The notes beneath the pieces were generated by a model, which made no database searches, was not told the DNA's origin, and was given only the letters and a program-made list of their open reading frames with translations. From Acinetobacter sp. ANC 4470 (lineage in GTDB: Bacteria > Pseudomonadota > Gammaproteobacteria > Pseudomonadales > Moraxellaceae), in the NCBI RefSeq assembly GCF_002135335.1, contig NZ_NEGC01000001.1, positions 620,001-684,000 of the forward strand: a stretch of DNA of 64,000 bases, read 5' to 3'. How positions within the stretch are numbered: the first letter of the stretch is position 1; each line of letters starts with the position of its first letter. The translations under genes were made by a program, and so were the position numbers. Shown in pieces: positions 46,557 to 54,725 of this stretch.

Positions 46557-47699
46557 TTAAGCAAATATGCCTTTCACCTTTTGCATAGACTGCGTCAGGC
46601 TAGATGACCATTGATTCGGTAATGAACATTTGGCTAAACGCACCCAGACACTACCAAACTGCTTCATAAAACTGGCTTCATTATAATGAATACCATATTC
46701 TGCACATAAAGCACGAATTTTAGGTGCTGCTTCTGCATAACGATTGGCAGGCATATCTGGAAATAAATGATGTTCAATTTGATGACTTAAATTGCCGCTT
46801 AAAATATGCAACCACTCTGTTCCGGTAAAATTACTTGAGCCACGAATTTGGCGTAAATACCACTCTGCACGCGTTTCATGTTCAGTATTATCTGCTTCAA
46901 AGGTTTCTGCATCTTCAGTGAAATGACCATTAAAAATCACCGCTGATGACCATAAGCTACGAATCACATTGGCGACAGCATTGCCCGTAAACACAGGAAT
47001 CGCATTGGGTCCTGCAATCAGCGGGAAAAATACATAATCTTTGGCGACCTGACGCACTGCTTTCTTACGGAATTTCGCTGAATCTTTCCAGACTTCTTTC
47101 CATGTTTTGGTTTTATAAGCCACAACATCTTCTATATGCAAATTTTGTAAGCCTACATACCATTCAAAAAACACCATCAATTGAATGGCCAAAGGAATAT
47201 TCAATAAAAAACGTGGTTCCCATTTTTGCGACTCGCTGACACGCAGCAAGCCATAGCCAACGTCATGGTCTTTGCCAACAATATTGGTATAGGTGTGATG
47301 GATATAATTATGTGTGTATTTCCAATCATCGCCTGCAGAGATGGTATCCCAATCATAATTGGCACCATTTAAGCTTGGGTCATTGAGCCAGTCAAACTGA
47401 CCATGCATCACGTTATGCCCTAACTCCATATTTTCTACAATTTTAGAAATACCCAATAAACCGGTACCCAACAGCCAAATGGGTGGAATCCAGCCACCGA
47501 ACATCAACATGCCACGTGATGCAATTTCACTATAGCGAACAAAATTACGAATTTTATAAATGTATTGGGCATCTTGCTCACCAATACTGTCCATAATTTC
47601 ACGGCGGATGACATCGACTTGTTGACCAAATTCTGCAATTTGTTCAGCACTTAGATGTTTAGATTTACTGTTTTCTAGAAATTTAACTGACATATTCAT
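46557..47699 (-). CDS. desB: Acyl-CoA/acyl-lipid delta-9 desaturase (DesB-like)
   Basis: This inner-membrane di-iron enzyme introduces a double bond in saturated acyl chains. The 380 residues carry three histidine boxes: HNVMHGQ (about 94-100), HNYIHHTYTN (about 131-140) and HQIEHHLFP (about 308-316). Hydrophobic pairs lie between them. The ferredoxin reductase gene 37 bases upstream would supply electrons. With the divergent TetR gene this matches the desT-desCB locus of Pseudomonas aeruginosa. AGGAG supports the ATG at 47699; a second ATG at 47693 is possible. Confidence 0.88.
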   Translation of the reverse strand: MNMSVKFLENSKSKHLSAEQIAEFGQQVDVIRREIMDSIGEQDAQYIYKIRNFVRYSEIASRGMLMFGGWIPPIWLLGTGLLGISKIVENMELGHNVMHGQFDWLNDPSLNGANYDWDTISAGDDWKYTHNYIHHTYTNIVGKDHDVGYGLLRVSESQKWEPRFLLNIPLAIQLMVFFEWYVGLQNLHIEDVVAYKTKTWKEVWKDSAKFRKKAVRQVAKDYVFFPLIAGPNAIPVFTGNAVANVIRSLWSSAVIFNGHFTEDAETFEADNTEHETRAEWYLRQIRGSSNFTGTEWLHILSGNLSHQIEHHLFPDMPANRYAEAAPKIRALCAEYGIHYNEASFMKQFGSVWVRLAKCSLPNQWSSSLTQSMQKVKGIFA

Positions 47700-47736
47700 T
47701 GTTTTTCTCCTCAGCTAAAATAAGTACGATGTATCG

Positions 47737-48759
47737 TTAAAGATTAATCACCACGGGACTTACCGCTTGACTGATACACAATTTAATTTGGATATTGCTA
47801 GTGTGGTCAATTTCACCGGTCAATAAGTTTTTGGTTGAACCACTCACTTTGGTACAGGTACAAGTATTACAAATACCCATACGACAACCATGTGTGGGTC
47901 TTAAACCCGCCTGTTCAGCACTGTCCAGTAAATTGCTCTTGGCCTCAAACTCTTGTTGCGCACGTAAAAATACCACAGGCTGTACAGATGCTGTTTCATC
48001 GACCAGCACTTGGAAATATTCTTGTTTCAGCTGCTGAGCAATACCCAACTGTTGATAAATTTGATTGAGACTTTGCATCATGCCCGCAGCACCACAGGCA
48101 TAGCTTTGACGCTGCCCGAAATCTGCCACCGTGCTTTCCAGCAGTTGTAAAGTTAAATGTTGCTGCTGTGCCACGGTATTAAAATAATGATATTGCAGCT
48201 GTGGATGTTGCTCTGCCAGTTGCAACAATTCGGCATGAAAAGCCTCATCACGGCTAAAATAAATCAGATCAATCTGGCGCATCTTTTGGTTAAGTGCTTG
48301 TTGCAAAAGTGCATAAATTGCAGTGATGCCACTGCCTGAAGCCAACAATAAAATAGAGTCTGGAGATGAATTTAAGCTGAAATCACCTTGAGCCTGCGAA
48401 ATTTCCACCACACTGCCGACTATCAAATGGGTTAACGCATGGGATACTTTACCCTGACGTTTCACCGCAATAATAATGTTGCCAGTATCGGTCATTTTCA
48501 CAATCGAATAATGACGTTGCTGACGCACACCTGCGATCACCACGGTCACTAAAATACTTTGCCCTGCACAAAAAGCCTCGGCTTGAAAGTTATGATTCGG
48601 TTGCAGCTGAATTTGATAAAAATCAGTCGCAATGGCTTGAATATCAACAATCGTGGCTTTGACTTTTTTCCACGCCCACAGTGGATTTATTTTTTCAGCA
48701 ATAAAATCGACGAAATCTTCTCGAATCCATTGCGGCTGATACTGCATCACATGACTCAT
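47737..48759 (-). CDS. desC: Ferredoxin reductase with 2Fe-2S domain (DesC-like)
   Basis: The 340-residue protein has a FAD domain (RHYSIVKM, about 80-87), an NAD(P) domain (LLASGSGITAIYALLQ, about 131-146, and YACGAAGMMQSL), and a C-terminal plant-type 2Fe-2S domain. The cluster ligands lie in CRMGICNTCTC, and the last is in IKLCISQA. It would pass electrons from NAD(P)H to the desaturase encoded directly downstream. The start is an ATG with GAGGA upstream. It opens the operon next to three operator-like palindromes. Confidence 0.88.
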   Translation of the reverse strand: MSHVMQYQPQWIREDFVDFIAEKINPLWAWKKVKATIVDIQAIATDFYQIQLQPNHNFQAEAFCAGQSILVTVVIAGVRQQRHYSIVKMTDTGNIIIAVKRQGKVSHALTHLIVGSVVEISQAQGDFSLNSSPDSILLLASGSGITAIYALLQQALNQKMRQIDLIYFSRDEAFHAELLQLAEQHPQLQYHYFNTVAQQQHLTLQLLESTVADFGQRQSYACGAAGMMQSLNQIYQQLGIAQQLKQEYFQVLVDETASVQPVVFLRAQQEFEAKSNLLDSAEQAGLRPTHGCRMGICNTCTCTKVSGSTKNLLTGEIDHTSNIQIKLCISQAVSPVVINL

Positions 48760-48794
48760 ATGACGTTCCTCTTTTATTGCTGGCTATTTATTTG

Positions 48795-48867
48795 AGTGAA
48801 CAGATGTTCTTATAGTGAACACTTGTACACTATAATTATTTTTTAATTCAGTCAACACCTGTTCACT
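48795..48867. promoter_or_regulatory. Three DesT-type operators in the divergent promoter
   Basis: Three 18-base palindromes share AGTSAACA-NN-TGTTCACT: AGTGAACAGATGTTCTTA at 48795-48812, AGTGAACACTTGTACACT at 48814-48831, and AGTCAACACCTGTTCACT at 48850-48867. The second abuts a perfect TATAAT at 48831-48836 that could serve the TetR gene. Start-to-start spacings are 19 and 36 bases. Confidence 0.7.
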
Positions 48868-48932
48868 GACATTCGTCGTTTAATTGCTTTTTTTTTGATA
48901 GACTTCGCTCAGGATTTTTTTAGGGTAGTCGA

Positions 48933-49592
48933 ATGTCGATACGGGATGAGCGCAAACAACAGAGCCGCCAAGCGCTTTTAGATGCTGCACTGGCTTTAAG
49001 CACGTCTGGACGTTCTTTCAGTAGCATTAGTTTGCGTGAAATCGCACGCCATGTCGGTTTAGTACCGACGGCTTTTTATCGCCATTTTCAAGACATGAAT
49101 GAGCTTGGACTAGAACTGGTCGATCAAGTTGCGCTGCATTTAAAAGGCATTTTGCATCAACTGGGACAAGCCTATATTTATCAACCCAATACCAAAACAA
49201 AAATTAGCTTAGACCTATTTTTCCAAGCCGTTGAGCATAATCCTGAACCTTGGGTATTTTTGATTGCAGAGCGCTGGGGCGGCTCAGAAGTGATTCGGCA
49301 TGCGATTGCACGTGAAATTAATTTTTTAATTGAAGATTTGGCCAATGATTTAGCGCAAATGGAAATGGTCAAGCACATCCGCAATGCACAAGACTTACAA
49401 GTGCTTGCCAATATTTTAATTAATTTATCCTTTACTTGGGCTATGACTTGGATGAACATTGGTCGTCAATATCAAGACCAAGCACGCTTAGAACAACAAA
49501 AACAATTTAAGCTACAGACCATTACCCAAGTTCATTTAATTTTTCGTGGTATTTCCAATTGGGATATGGTGCAAACGACAGCAGCGGAGTGA
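48933..49592 (+). CDS. desT: TetR-family regulator (DesT/FabR-like)
   Basis: The 219-residue regulator has a TetR helix-turn-helix at the N-terminus (RQALLDAALALSTSGRSFSSISLREIARHVGLVPTAFYRHF, about 12-52). Its ligand-binding domain resembles FabR/DesT (WVFLIAERWGGSEVIRHAIAREI, about 107-129). DesT senses the ratio of unsaturated to saturated acyl-CoA and represses desCB. The divergent desaturase operon and the operators between them make the same role likely here. That is inferred from context, not proven. Confidence 0.85.
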   Translation: MSIRDERKQQSRQALLDAALALSTSGRSFSSISLREIARHVGLVPTAFYRHFQDMNELGLELVDQVALHLKGILHQLGQAYIYQPNTKTKISLDLFFQAVEHNPEPWVFLIAERWGGSEVIRHAIAREINFLIEDLANDLAQMEMVKHIRNAQDLQVLANILINLSFTWAMTWMNIGRQYQDQARLEQQKQFKLQTITQVHLIFRGISNWDMVQTTAAE

Positions 49593-49616
49593 TCCAAACG
49601 CTGGAATATCAGATAT

Positions 49617-49643
49617 AAAAAACCCGCAATTTGCGGGTTTTTT
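49617..49643. terminator. Bidirectional terminator (desT / dsbA)
   Basis: AAAAAACCCGCAA and TTGCGGGTTTTTT form a compact stem with T-runs on both strands. Confidence 0.9.
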
Positions 49644-49657
49644 AAAGCAGAAAAAAA

Positions 49658-50275
49658 TTATTTTGCTTTACGCTCTTTTTCCACCAAGTAGCTCACCACT
49701 TGCGTTACTTTACTATCTTCACCTTGCACCACATATTTACCATTCACTACTACTGCAGGAACACCCGTCAGTTGATATTGCTGTGCCAACTGTTTTGCTT
49801 GTGCCACTTTTGAGGTAATGGCAAATGAATTAAACATGCTGTTAAATTTGGCTTCAGGTACGCCATATTTAACAAAGAATTTAGCTTGTGCTTTTTGATC
49901 AAAAATTTGTTGACCACCCTCATGAATCGCATGGAATAGCGGAAGATGGGTTTTTTTACGGATGCCTAAAGCCTCAGACACATAATAACCACGCGCGCCT
50001 TGCTCCCATACCGGATTCATTGCAGCCGGTGTACGGATAAAGTTTACATCTTTAGGAATCTGCTTTAACCATGCTTGCATATGCGGTTCTAATGTAAAGC
50101 AGTGCGGGCAGCCATACCAAAAGAATTCACGGACTTCAATTTTCCCCGGCACTTGAACTTTACCTGGATTGGCAACCACGGTGTAATCTTTACCCGCAAC
50201 AAAATTGGCAGCCATTGCCGTACCTGAAAAGGCAAAAATAGCAGTAGCAACACTACTTAAAAGGAATTTTTTCAT
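49658..50275 (-). CDS. dsbA: Thiol:disulfide interchange protein DsbA
   Basis: DsbA puts disulfides into proteins in the periplasm and is reoxidised by DsbB. The 205 residues start with a signal peptide ending AMAAN (about residue 22). The active site is CPHC in EFFWYGCPHCFTLEPH (about 49-64), identical to the E. coli motif. The cis-proline loop is LTGVPAVVVNG (about 169-179). It is monocistronic. Confidence 0.95.
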   Translation of the reverse strand: MKKFLLSSVATAIFAFSGTAMAANFVAGKDYTVVANPGKVQVPGKIEVREFFWYGCPHCFTLEPHMQAWLKQIPKDVNFIRTPAAMNPVWEQGARGYYVSEALGIRKKTHLPLFHAIHEGGQQIFDQKAQAKFFVKYGVPEAKFNSMFNSFAITSKVAQAKQLAQQYQLTGVPAVVVNGKYVVQGEDSKVTQVVSYLVEKERKAK

Positions 50276-50454
50276 TGACCTTATTGTCCTCTAAATCATT
50301 ATGCTGAGTTTATACGATCACTATAAATCAATTATCTCAAATTCGTTTTCATTCTGTGAACTTTTTTACAGCTTTTATCGCTTTTTTTAGAATTAACGCT
50401 ACACTAATATAGATGAGATTTTTAAATGATAACGACTTAATTGAGGTGACACCG

Positions 50455-51171
50455 ATGTCGCAATTGAATGTTGATCCACAAGAAATTGCCAAATTTGAAG
50501 CATTCGCAGCCATATGGTGGGATCAGCATTCTGAGTTCCGTCCACTGCATCAAATTAACCCTTTACGCTTAAATTGGATTGATGAACATTCAGGTGGTAT
50601 TAGTGGCAAGAAAGTACTTGATGTCGGCTGTGGTGGCGGTATTTTATCTGAAAGTATGGCGCGTCGGGGTGCTCAGGTTTTGGGTATCGACATGGGTGCA
50701 GCCCCGTTAAATGTAGCGCGTATTCATGCCGAACAAGAAGGTGTGAGCAATATTGAATATCGTCAAGTTCCTGTAGAAGAATTAGCCCAAGAACAAGCAG
50801 GACAATATGACGTGGTGACGTGTATGGAAATGCTGGAGCATGTGCCCGATCCAGCATCGATTATTCAAGCTTGCCAAACATTGGTTAAACCGGGGGGTCA
50901 TGTGTTTTTTTCGACCATTAACCGTAATCCAAAATCGTATTTATTCGCCATTATTGGTGCGGAATATGTATTACGCATGTTGGCAAAAGGTACTCACGAT
51001 TATCATAAATTTATTAAACCGTCTGAACTTGCACATGATATTCGTAGTGCTGGCTTAACCCTCAAAGACATGACTGGATTACATTTCAATCCGTTGACGA
51101 AGCGTTATTGGTTGGCACCAAATGTTGACGTGAACTACATGGTGTATACCGTAAAAGCAGGTGCCGAATGA
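50455..51171 (+). CDS. ubiG: Ubiquinone biosynthesis O-methyltransferase
   Basis: UbiG carries out both O-methylations of ubiquinone synthesis with S-adenosylmethionine. The 238 residues carry the SAM motif [20 protein letters not shown] (about 47-66) and the UbiG signatures [22 protein letters not shown] (about 21-42), [12 protein letters not shown] and [27 protein letters not shown] precedes the ATG at 50455; an in-frame codon at 50413 is less likely. The stop overlaps the start of the next gene (ATGA). Confidence 0.96.
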   Translation: MSQLNVDPQEIAKFEAFAAIWWDQHSEFRPLHQINPLRLNWIDEHSGGISGKKVLDVGCGGGILSESMARRGAQVLGIDMGAAPLNVARIHAEQEGVSNIEYRQVPVEELAQEQAGQYDVVTCMEMLEHVPDPASIIQACQTLVKPGGHVFFSTINRNPKSYLFAIIGAEYVLRMLAKGTHDYHKFIKPSELAHDIRSAGLTLKDMTGLHFNPLTKRYWLAPNVDVNYMVYTVKAGAE

Positions 51172-51863
51172 AAGCGGTCCTATTTGACCTAGATGGTACA
51201 CTCATTGACACTGCTGCTGACTTTATTCGCATTATTCAAGACATGTGCCGCGATAAACAATGTGACGTGGTGGCTGCGGATCTGATTCGTACCCAAGTGT
51301 CGGAAGGCGCACGTGCCATGGTGAAATTGGTCTATCCAGAATTGGATGTCGAAGATCCGGTTTTTCTCGCCCATCGACAACGCTTTTTAGATGTCTATGG
51401 CGACGATATTGCGGTAGAAACTGACCTATTTGAAGGCATGTATCCGCTACTGGAAGCCTTAGAAAGCCAAAATATTCCGTGGGGTATTGTCACCAATAAG
51501 CCGCGCTGGTTAAGTGAAGCCTTACTTAAAGCGCTAAATTTGACCAATCGTTGTGCTGTTTTGGTCTGTCCTGAAGATGTCAGCAAGACCAAACCCGATC
51601 CTGAACCGATGTATTTGGCAGCCAAACAAATTCAGATTCCACCAGAACAATGTATTTATGTTGGTGACCACCCACGTGATATCGATGCCGGTCGTCATGC
51701 CCATATGTACACCATCTTAGCGGCTTATGGTTATTTACCATTACAGCACAAAGATGACTTAACAGCATGGCAAGCGGATTGTATAGTAAACACTGTTATT
51801 GAATTACAGCAAGTGATTCAGCAATTGGTCAAGCCAAAGCAACAGCACCATTCTCTGATTTAA
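51168..51863 (+). CDS. mupP: HAD phosphatase, MupP (N-acetylmuramic acid 6-phosphate phosphatase) candidate
   Basis: The 231-residue HAD-family enzyme has the nucleophile motif [14 protein letters not shown] (about 5-18), GIVTNKP (about 105-111) and [14 protein letters not shown] (about 167-180). By sequence alone it resembles phosphoglycolate phosphatase (Gph). Its place between ubiG and yciK is that of MupP in pseudomonads, which dephosphorylates MurNAc-6-phosphate in the anabolic recycling route to UDP-MurNAc. Together with ampD in this window, that role is favoured. It overlaps ubiG by 4 bases. Confidence 0.85.
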   Translation: MKAVLFDLDGTLIDTAADFIRIIQDMCRDKQCDVVAADLIRTQVSEGARAMVKLVYPELDVEDPVFLAHRQRFLDVYGDDIAVETDLFEGMYPLLEALESQNIPWGIVTNKPRWLSEALLKALNLTNRCAVLVCPEDVSKTKPDPEPMYLAAKQIQIPPEQCIYVGDHPRDIDAGRHAHMYTILAAYGYLPLQHKDDLTAWQADCIVNTVIELQQVIQQLVKPKQQHHSLI

Positions 51864-51900
51864 TAAACACATAAAAATACAATAAACGAGGAGATCTGCA

Positions 51901-52647
51901 ATGAAATATTCAGAATACCAACCTCGCCCCGATCTGTTAAAAGATCGCATTATCCTGATTACAGGTGCGGGCGATGGGATTGGCCGTGCAGCAGCACTGA
52001 GCTATGCGCTACACGGTGCAACAGTGGTACTGCATGGACGTACCTTAAATAAGCTTGAAGTTATTTATGATGAAATTGAAAGTTTAGGTGCACCACAACC
52101 AGCTATTCTACCTTTGCAACTCTCCAGTGCCTCTCCTCGAGATTATGAATTACTGGTCGATACTTTAGACAAACAGTTTGGTCGCCTAGATGGCATTTTG
52201 CATAATGCCGGTATTCTGGGCGAACGCACAGAACTCGCCCATTATCCAATTGATGTTTGGGATGATGTGATGGCCGTGAATCTACGTGCGCCATTTATTA
52301 TGACTCAAGAGCTGTTACCACTGTTACAAAAGTCTGATCATGCTTCTGTGGTTTTTGCCAGTTCAGGTGTAGGCCGCGAAGCACGTGAACGCTGGGGTGC
52401 ATATTCAATTTCAAAAATTGCCATTGAAGCTGTAAGCCAACTCTTTGCCAAAGAAAATATCTACCCCAATGTACGTTTCAACTGTATTAATCCGGGGGCG
52501 ACCCGTACAGCCATGCGTGCCAAAGCTTATCCAGATGAAGATCCTAAAATCTTAGCAACACCTGAAATGATTATGCCGGCTTACCTGTATTTAATGGGTG
52601 AGGACAGCTTAGAGATGAATGGTGAAAGTATTGATGCACAGGATTAG
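51901..52647 (+). CDS. yciK: YciK-family short-chain dehydrogenase
   Basis: The 248-residue SDR oxidoreductase has the nucleotide motif ILITGAGDGIGRAAALSYALHGATVVLHGR (about 17-46), NAG at about 101-103, and the catalytic YSISK (about 167-171). INPGATRTAMRAKAYPDEDP follows. Its substrate is unknown. It lies 37 bases after mupP with GAGGAGAT upstream, completing the ubiG-mupP-yciK order. Confidence 0.9.
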   Translation: MKYSEYQPRPDLLKDRIILITGAGDGIGRAAALSYALHGATVVLHGRTLNKLEVIYDEIESLGAPQPAILPLQLSSASPRDYELLVDTLDKQFGRLDGILHNAGILGERTELAHYPIDVWDDVMAVNLRAPFIMTQELLPLLQKSDHASVVFASSGVGREARERWGAYSISKIAIEAVSQLFAKENIYPNVRFNCINPGATRTAMRAKAYPDEDPKILATPEMIMPAYLYLMGEDSLEMNGESIDAQD

Positions 52648-52730
52648 ACTTTTTCATAAGTCATTTTTGATTAATACTAATGGTTCGTAAAGCCAAAATT
52701 AAATTTTTTTAGCAGGTATTAGCTTCATGA

Positions 52731-52787
52731 GTGTGGCATGGATGCCGCACGTTTCCCATCACGACAGGGATGTCGTGTATGGGAAAC
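52731..52787. repeat. REP-like paired hairpin element
   Basis: GTGTGGCAT-GG-ATGCCGCAC at 52731-52750 is followed directly by a long hairpin whose ends are GTTTCCCAT (52751) and ATGGGAAAC (to 52787), with CACGACA/TGTCGTG inside. One unpaired base interrupts the second stem. The layout resembles the repeated intergenic dyads of Acinetobacter genomes. Copy number cannot be checked here. Confidence 0.55.
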
Positions 52788-52974
52788 AAAAGGTTTTTTT
52801 TTTGCGGACTCAAAATATATTTTGAGGTTCTCATTTTGACCTTTCAAAAGTAGAGATAATGCCTACGCGAAGGCATAAAAATTGAATCAATCGAATGAGG
52901 CAATGCTGATTTTAAAAAATCGAATATTGAAAGTTTTTTGATTTATGCAATTTATCTATTAATCTTTAAAACTA

Positions 52975-53003
52975 AAAAGGAAGCAGTTTATGCTTCCTTT
53001 TTT
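52975..53003 (+). terminator. Orphan rightward terminator
   Basis: AAAAGGAAGCA, GTTTA and TGCTTCCTTTT are followed by more T. It lies 328 bases after the yciK stop and 157 before the next small gene. Confidence 0.8.
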
Positions 53004-53159
53004 ATAGCTAATTTTTTAAAGCATTCCGCTGTCTATTACACAAATACGCCTTTAAATCGTATTTTTAAATAGATTTTATAAAGATATACGGTTTTCCAAA
53101 TCAAACTTATCTAGCTATGCTAATCCTCAGGGCAAAACACCACATTTGAGGAATCTAAA

Positions 53160-53315
53160 ATGACCGATCAAAAACGTAAAATTGACACTATTCGCTCGAT
53201 TAAAAGCTTACAACTTTCAAATGCCTTAATTATTGGTCTAAATGATGCCAAACAAGCAGAAAGCATTGCTGAAGCCATTCGCTCCTTACAAAACTTAACC
53301 GAACAATGGAACTAA
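53160..53315 (+). CDS. 51-residue hypothetical protein
   Basis: I do not recognise a family. The product starts MTDQKRKIDTIRSIKSLQLS and continues with ALIIGLNDAKQAESIAEAIRSLQNLTEQWN. It is a soluble, helical peptide with a regular pattern of hydrophobic residues. GAGGAA lies 8 bases before the ATG, a strong ribosome binding site. No terminator was seen directly after it. It is too short for routine calling but looks real. Confidence 0.55.
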   Translation: MTDQKRKIDTIRSIKSLQLSNALIIGLNDAKQAESIAEAIRSLQNLTEQWN

Positions 53316-53611
53316 AAACATTCTCGCCTAAATAGGTGCAATCATCTGTTATTGCATTTTGACATAATCATTTTGAACCCATAAAATGAATTTCAAAAAT
53401 GAGATACTATATTTTAATCAATATCCTGTTTTTATAGTATTTAATATAAACAATAAAATATATTAAGATTGTTAAAATGCAAGATATTGATGCAGAATAT
53501 CCTTATTATCTCTGTATTTTTTAATAAATGAGTGATTTATCTTCACAGTTTCTCTGCAATTATTTTGTACATTAGTATTCGTGAAATTAATAATTTTTAT
53601 GAGGGTTCAAC

Positions 53612-54007
53612 ATGAAAAAGATTTTGACAATTTTGGCAATTTCTTTCAGTGCATTGATGGCAAACAGTGTAACCACTGCTGCACCTCATGATAACGGTCG
53701 TGATTGGGATCAACCACGTCAGCACTCTTCTAATAAAGGTCGTGACTTTCGCGATAATGACGACGATGACCGTATGCAAGATAAACGCCGAGTTCGAGAA
53801 GAACGTGGGGTAAAACGTTTACAACAACATAAATGGCAAGCAGGTTACGTAATGCCACAGCATTATCGTGGTAATGGTTACAAAGTAGATTATAAAGAAC
53901 ATGATTTACCAAAACCGTCGCGTAATCAACAATGGTACAAAATTAATAATGATTATATTTTAGTCGACACTAATAGTAATAATATTATGCGTATTCAAGG
54001 GTTCTAA
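53612..54007 (+). CDS. RcnB-family periplasmic protein (copy 1)
   Basis: The 131-residue secreted protein has a signal peptide (MKKILTILAISFSALMANSV, cleavage near TTAAP). A highly charged, aspartate- and arginine-rich middle follows (about 25-75). The RcnB C-terminal motif is NQQWYKINNDYILVDTNSNN. In E. coli RcnB is a periplasmic protein needed for nickel/cobalt homeostasis, but these small Acinetobacter members are not characterised. It is paired with a paralogue at 54241-54588. GAGGG lies upstream of the ATG, and a terminator follows. Confidence 0.78.
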   Translation: MKKILTILAISFSALMANSVTTAAPHDNGRDWDQPRQHSSNKGRDFRDNDDDDRMQDKRRVREERGVKRLQQHKWQAGYVMPQHYRGNGYKVDYKEHDLPKPSRNQQWYKINNDYILVDTNSNNIMRIQGF

Positions 54008-54026
54008 ATCCTGTTCTGAACATCCT

Positions 54027-54055
54027 AAGCTCAAACTGAAGTTTGAGCTTTTTTT
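54027..54055 (+). terminator. Terminator of RcnB-like copy 1
   Basis: AAGCTCAAAC, a TGAA loop and GTTTGAGCTT form a stem followed by a run of T. Confidence 0.88.
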
Positions 54056-54240
54056 ATGTGTCACATATTGTTCATTTTGTCGCCAGCCCTTTATCTATAA
54101 AGTTTTCAGTGTTTTTACCATCTTCTTTTTTTCTCCACGAATTTCACAATTCAACTATACAGCTCTCATTTTTTATCTCTAATTTTTCGTTAATTTGAAT
54201 ACAACGAAATAACCGTTCTATTTAAAATTAGGTGAAAGAA

Positions 54241-54588
54241 ATGAAAAAAATTCTAACAACAATTGCGCTCTCTTTATCTGCATTAATGGCGACTTCTGCA
54301 ATGGCAGCAACGGATCATCGTTATGACGATCAGCAACGCTATAACCATACTCAAGACAATCGTTGGGACAATAACAACCGTTATGACAACAAACGGGTAA
54401 ACCCGAGTCGTGACTGGCGTGTGGGTCAAACCCTACCACGCCAATACAGTAGCTCACGCTTTCAAGTCAGTGACCGTGAAGCACGCCGCTTGGCTAAAAC
54501 AGGCCGTTACCAGCAATGGTATAAAGTAAATGGTGACTATGTGCTGGTCAATGAACGCACTAATCGTATTATTCGCATTCAAAACTAA
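54241..54588 (+). CDS. RcnB-family periplasmic protein (copy 2)
   Basis: The 115-residue secreted protein has a signal peptide ending SAMAA (about residue 21). A polar tract rich in arginine, asparagine, aspartate and tyrosine follows (about 22-58), then a C-terminal YQQWYKVNGDYVLVNERTNR motif. It is a clear paralogue of the preceding gene. The ATG at 54241 has AGGTGAAAG directly before it; a GTG at 54232 is less suitable. It has a separate terminator, so it is transcribed separately from copy 1. The metal role is inferred only from the family. Confidence 0.78.
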   Translation: MKKILTTIALSLSALMATSAMAATDHRYDDQQRYNHTQDNRWDNNNRYDNKRVNPSRDWRVGQTLPRQYSSSRFQVSDREARRLAKTGRYQQWYKVNGDYVLVNERTNRIIRIQN

Positions 54589-54618
54589 GTCATTTAACTT
54601 CAACCATTTTCATTTCTT

Positions 54619-54653
54619 AAAAACACTTTAACCACCGTTAAGGTGTTTTTTTT
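54619..54653 (+). terminator. Terminator of RcnB-like copy 2
   Basis: AAAACACTTTAAC and GTTAAGGTGTTTT pair with one wobble around a CACC loop, then a T-run follows. Confidence 0.78.
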
Positions 54654-54725
54654 ATTTTATTCTTCCGCTCAGCTTTTTTTTGATTAGAATCATGTATAGG
54701 ATTTTATTCTTCATTTGAGATAGGT

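Larger units (their letters stand above)
52648..53159. other. Intergenic region with REP-like element
   Basis: These 512 bases hold no gene. They contain two adjacent strong inverted repeats (52731-52787), a T10 tract, a third hairpin (ATGCCT-ACGCGA-AGGCAT at 52859-52876) and a rightward terminator at 52975-53003. That terminator is too far (about 330 bases) to be the ordinary yciK terminator. Confidence 0.5.
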
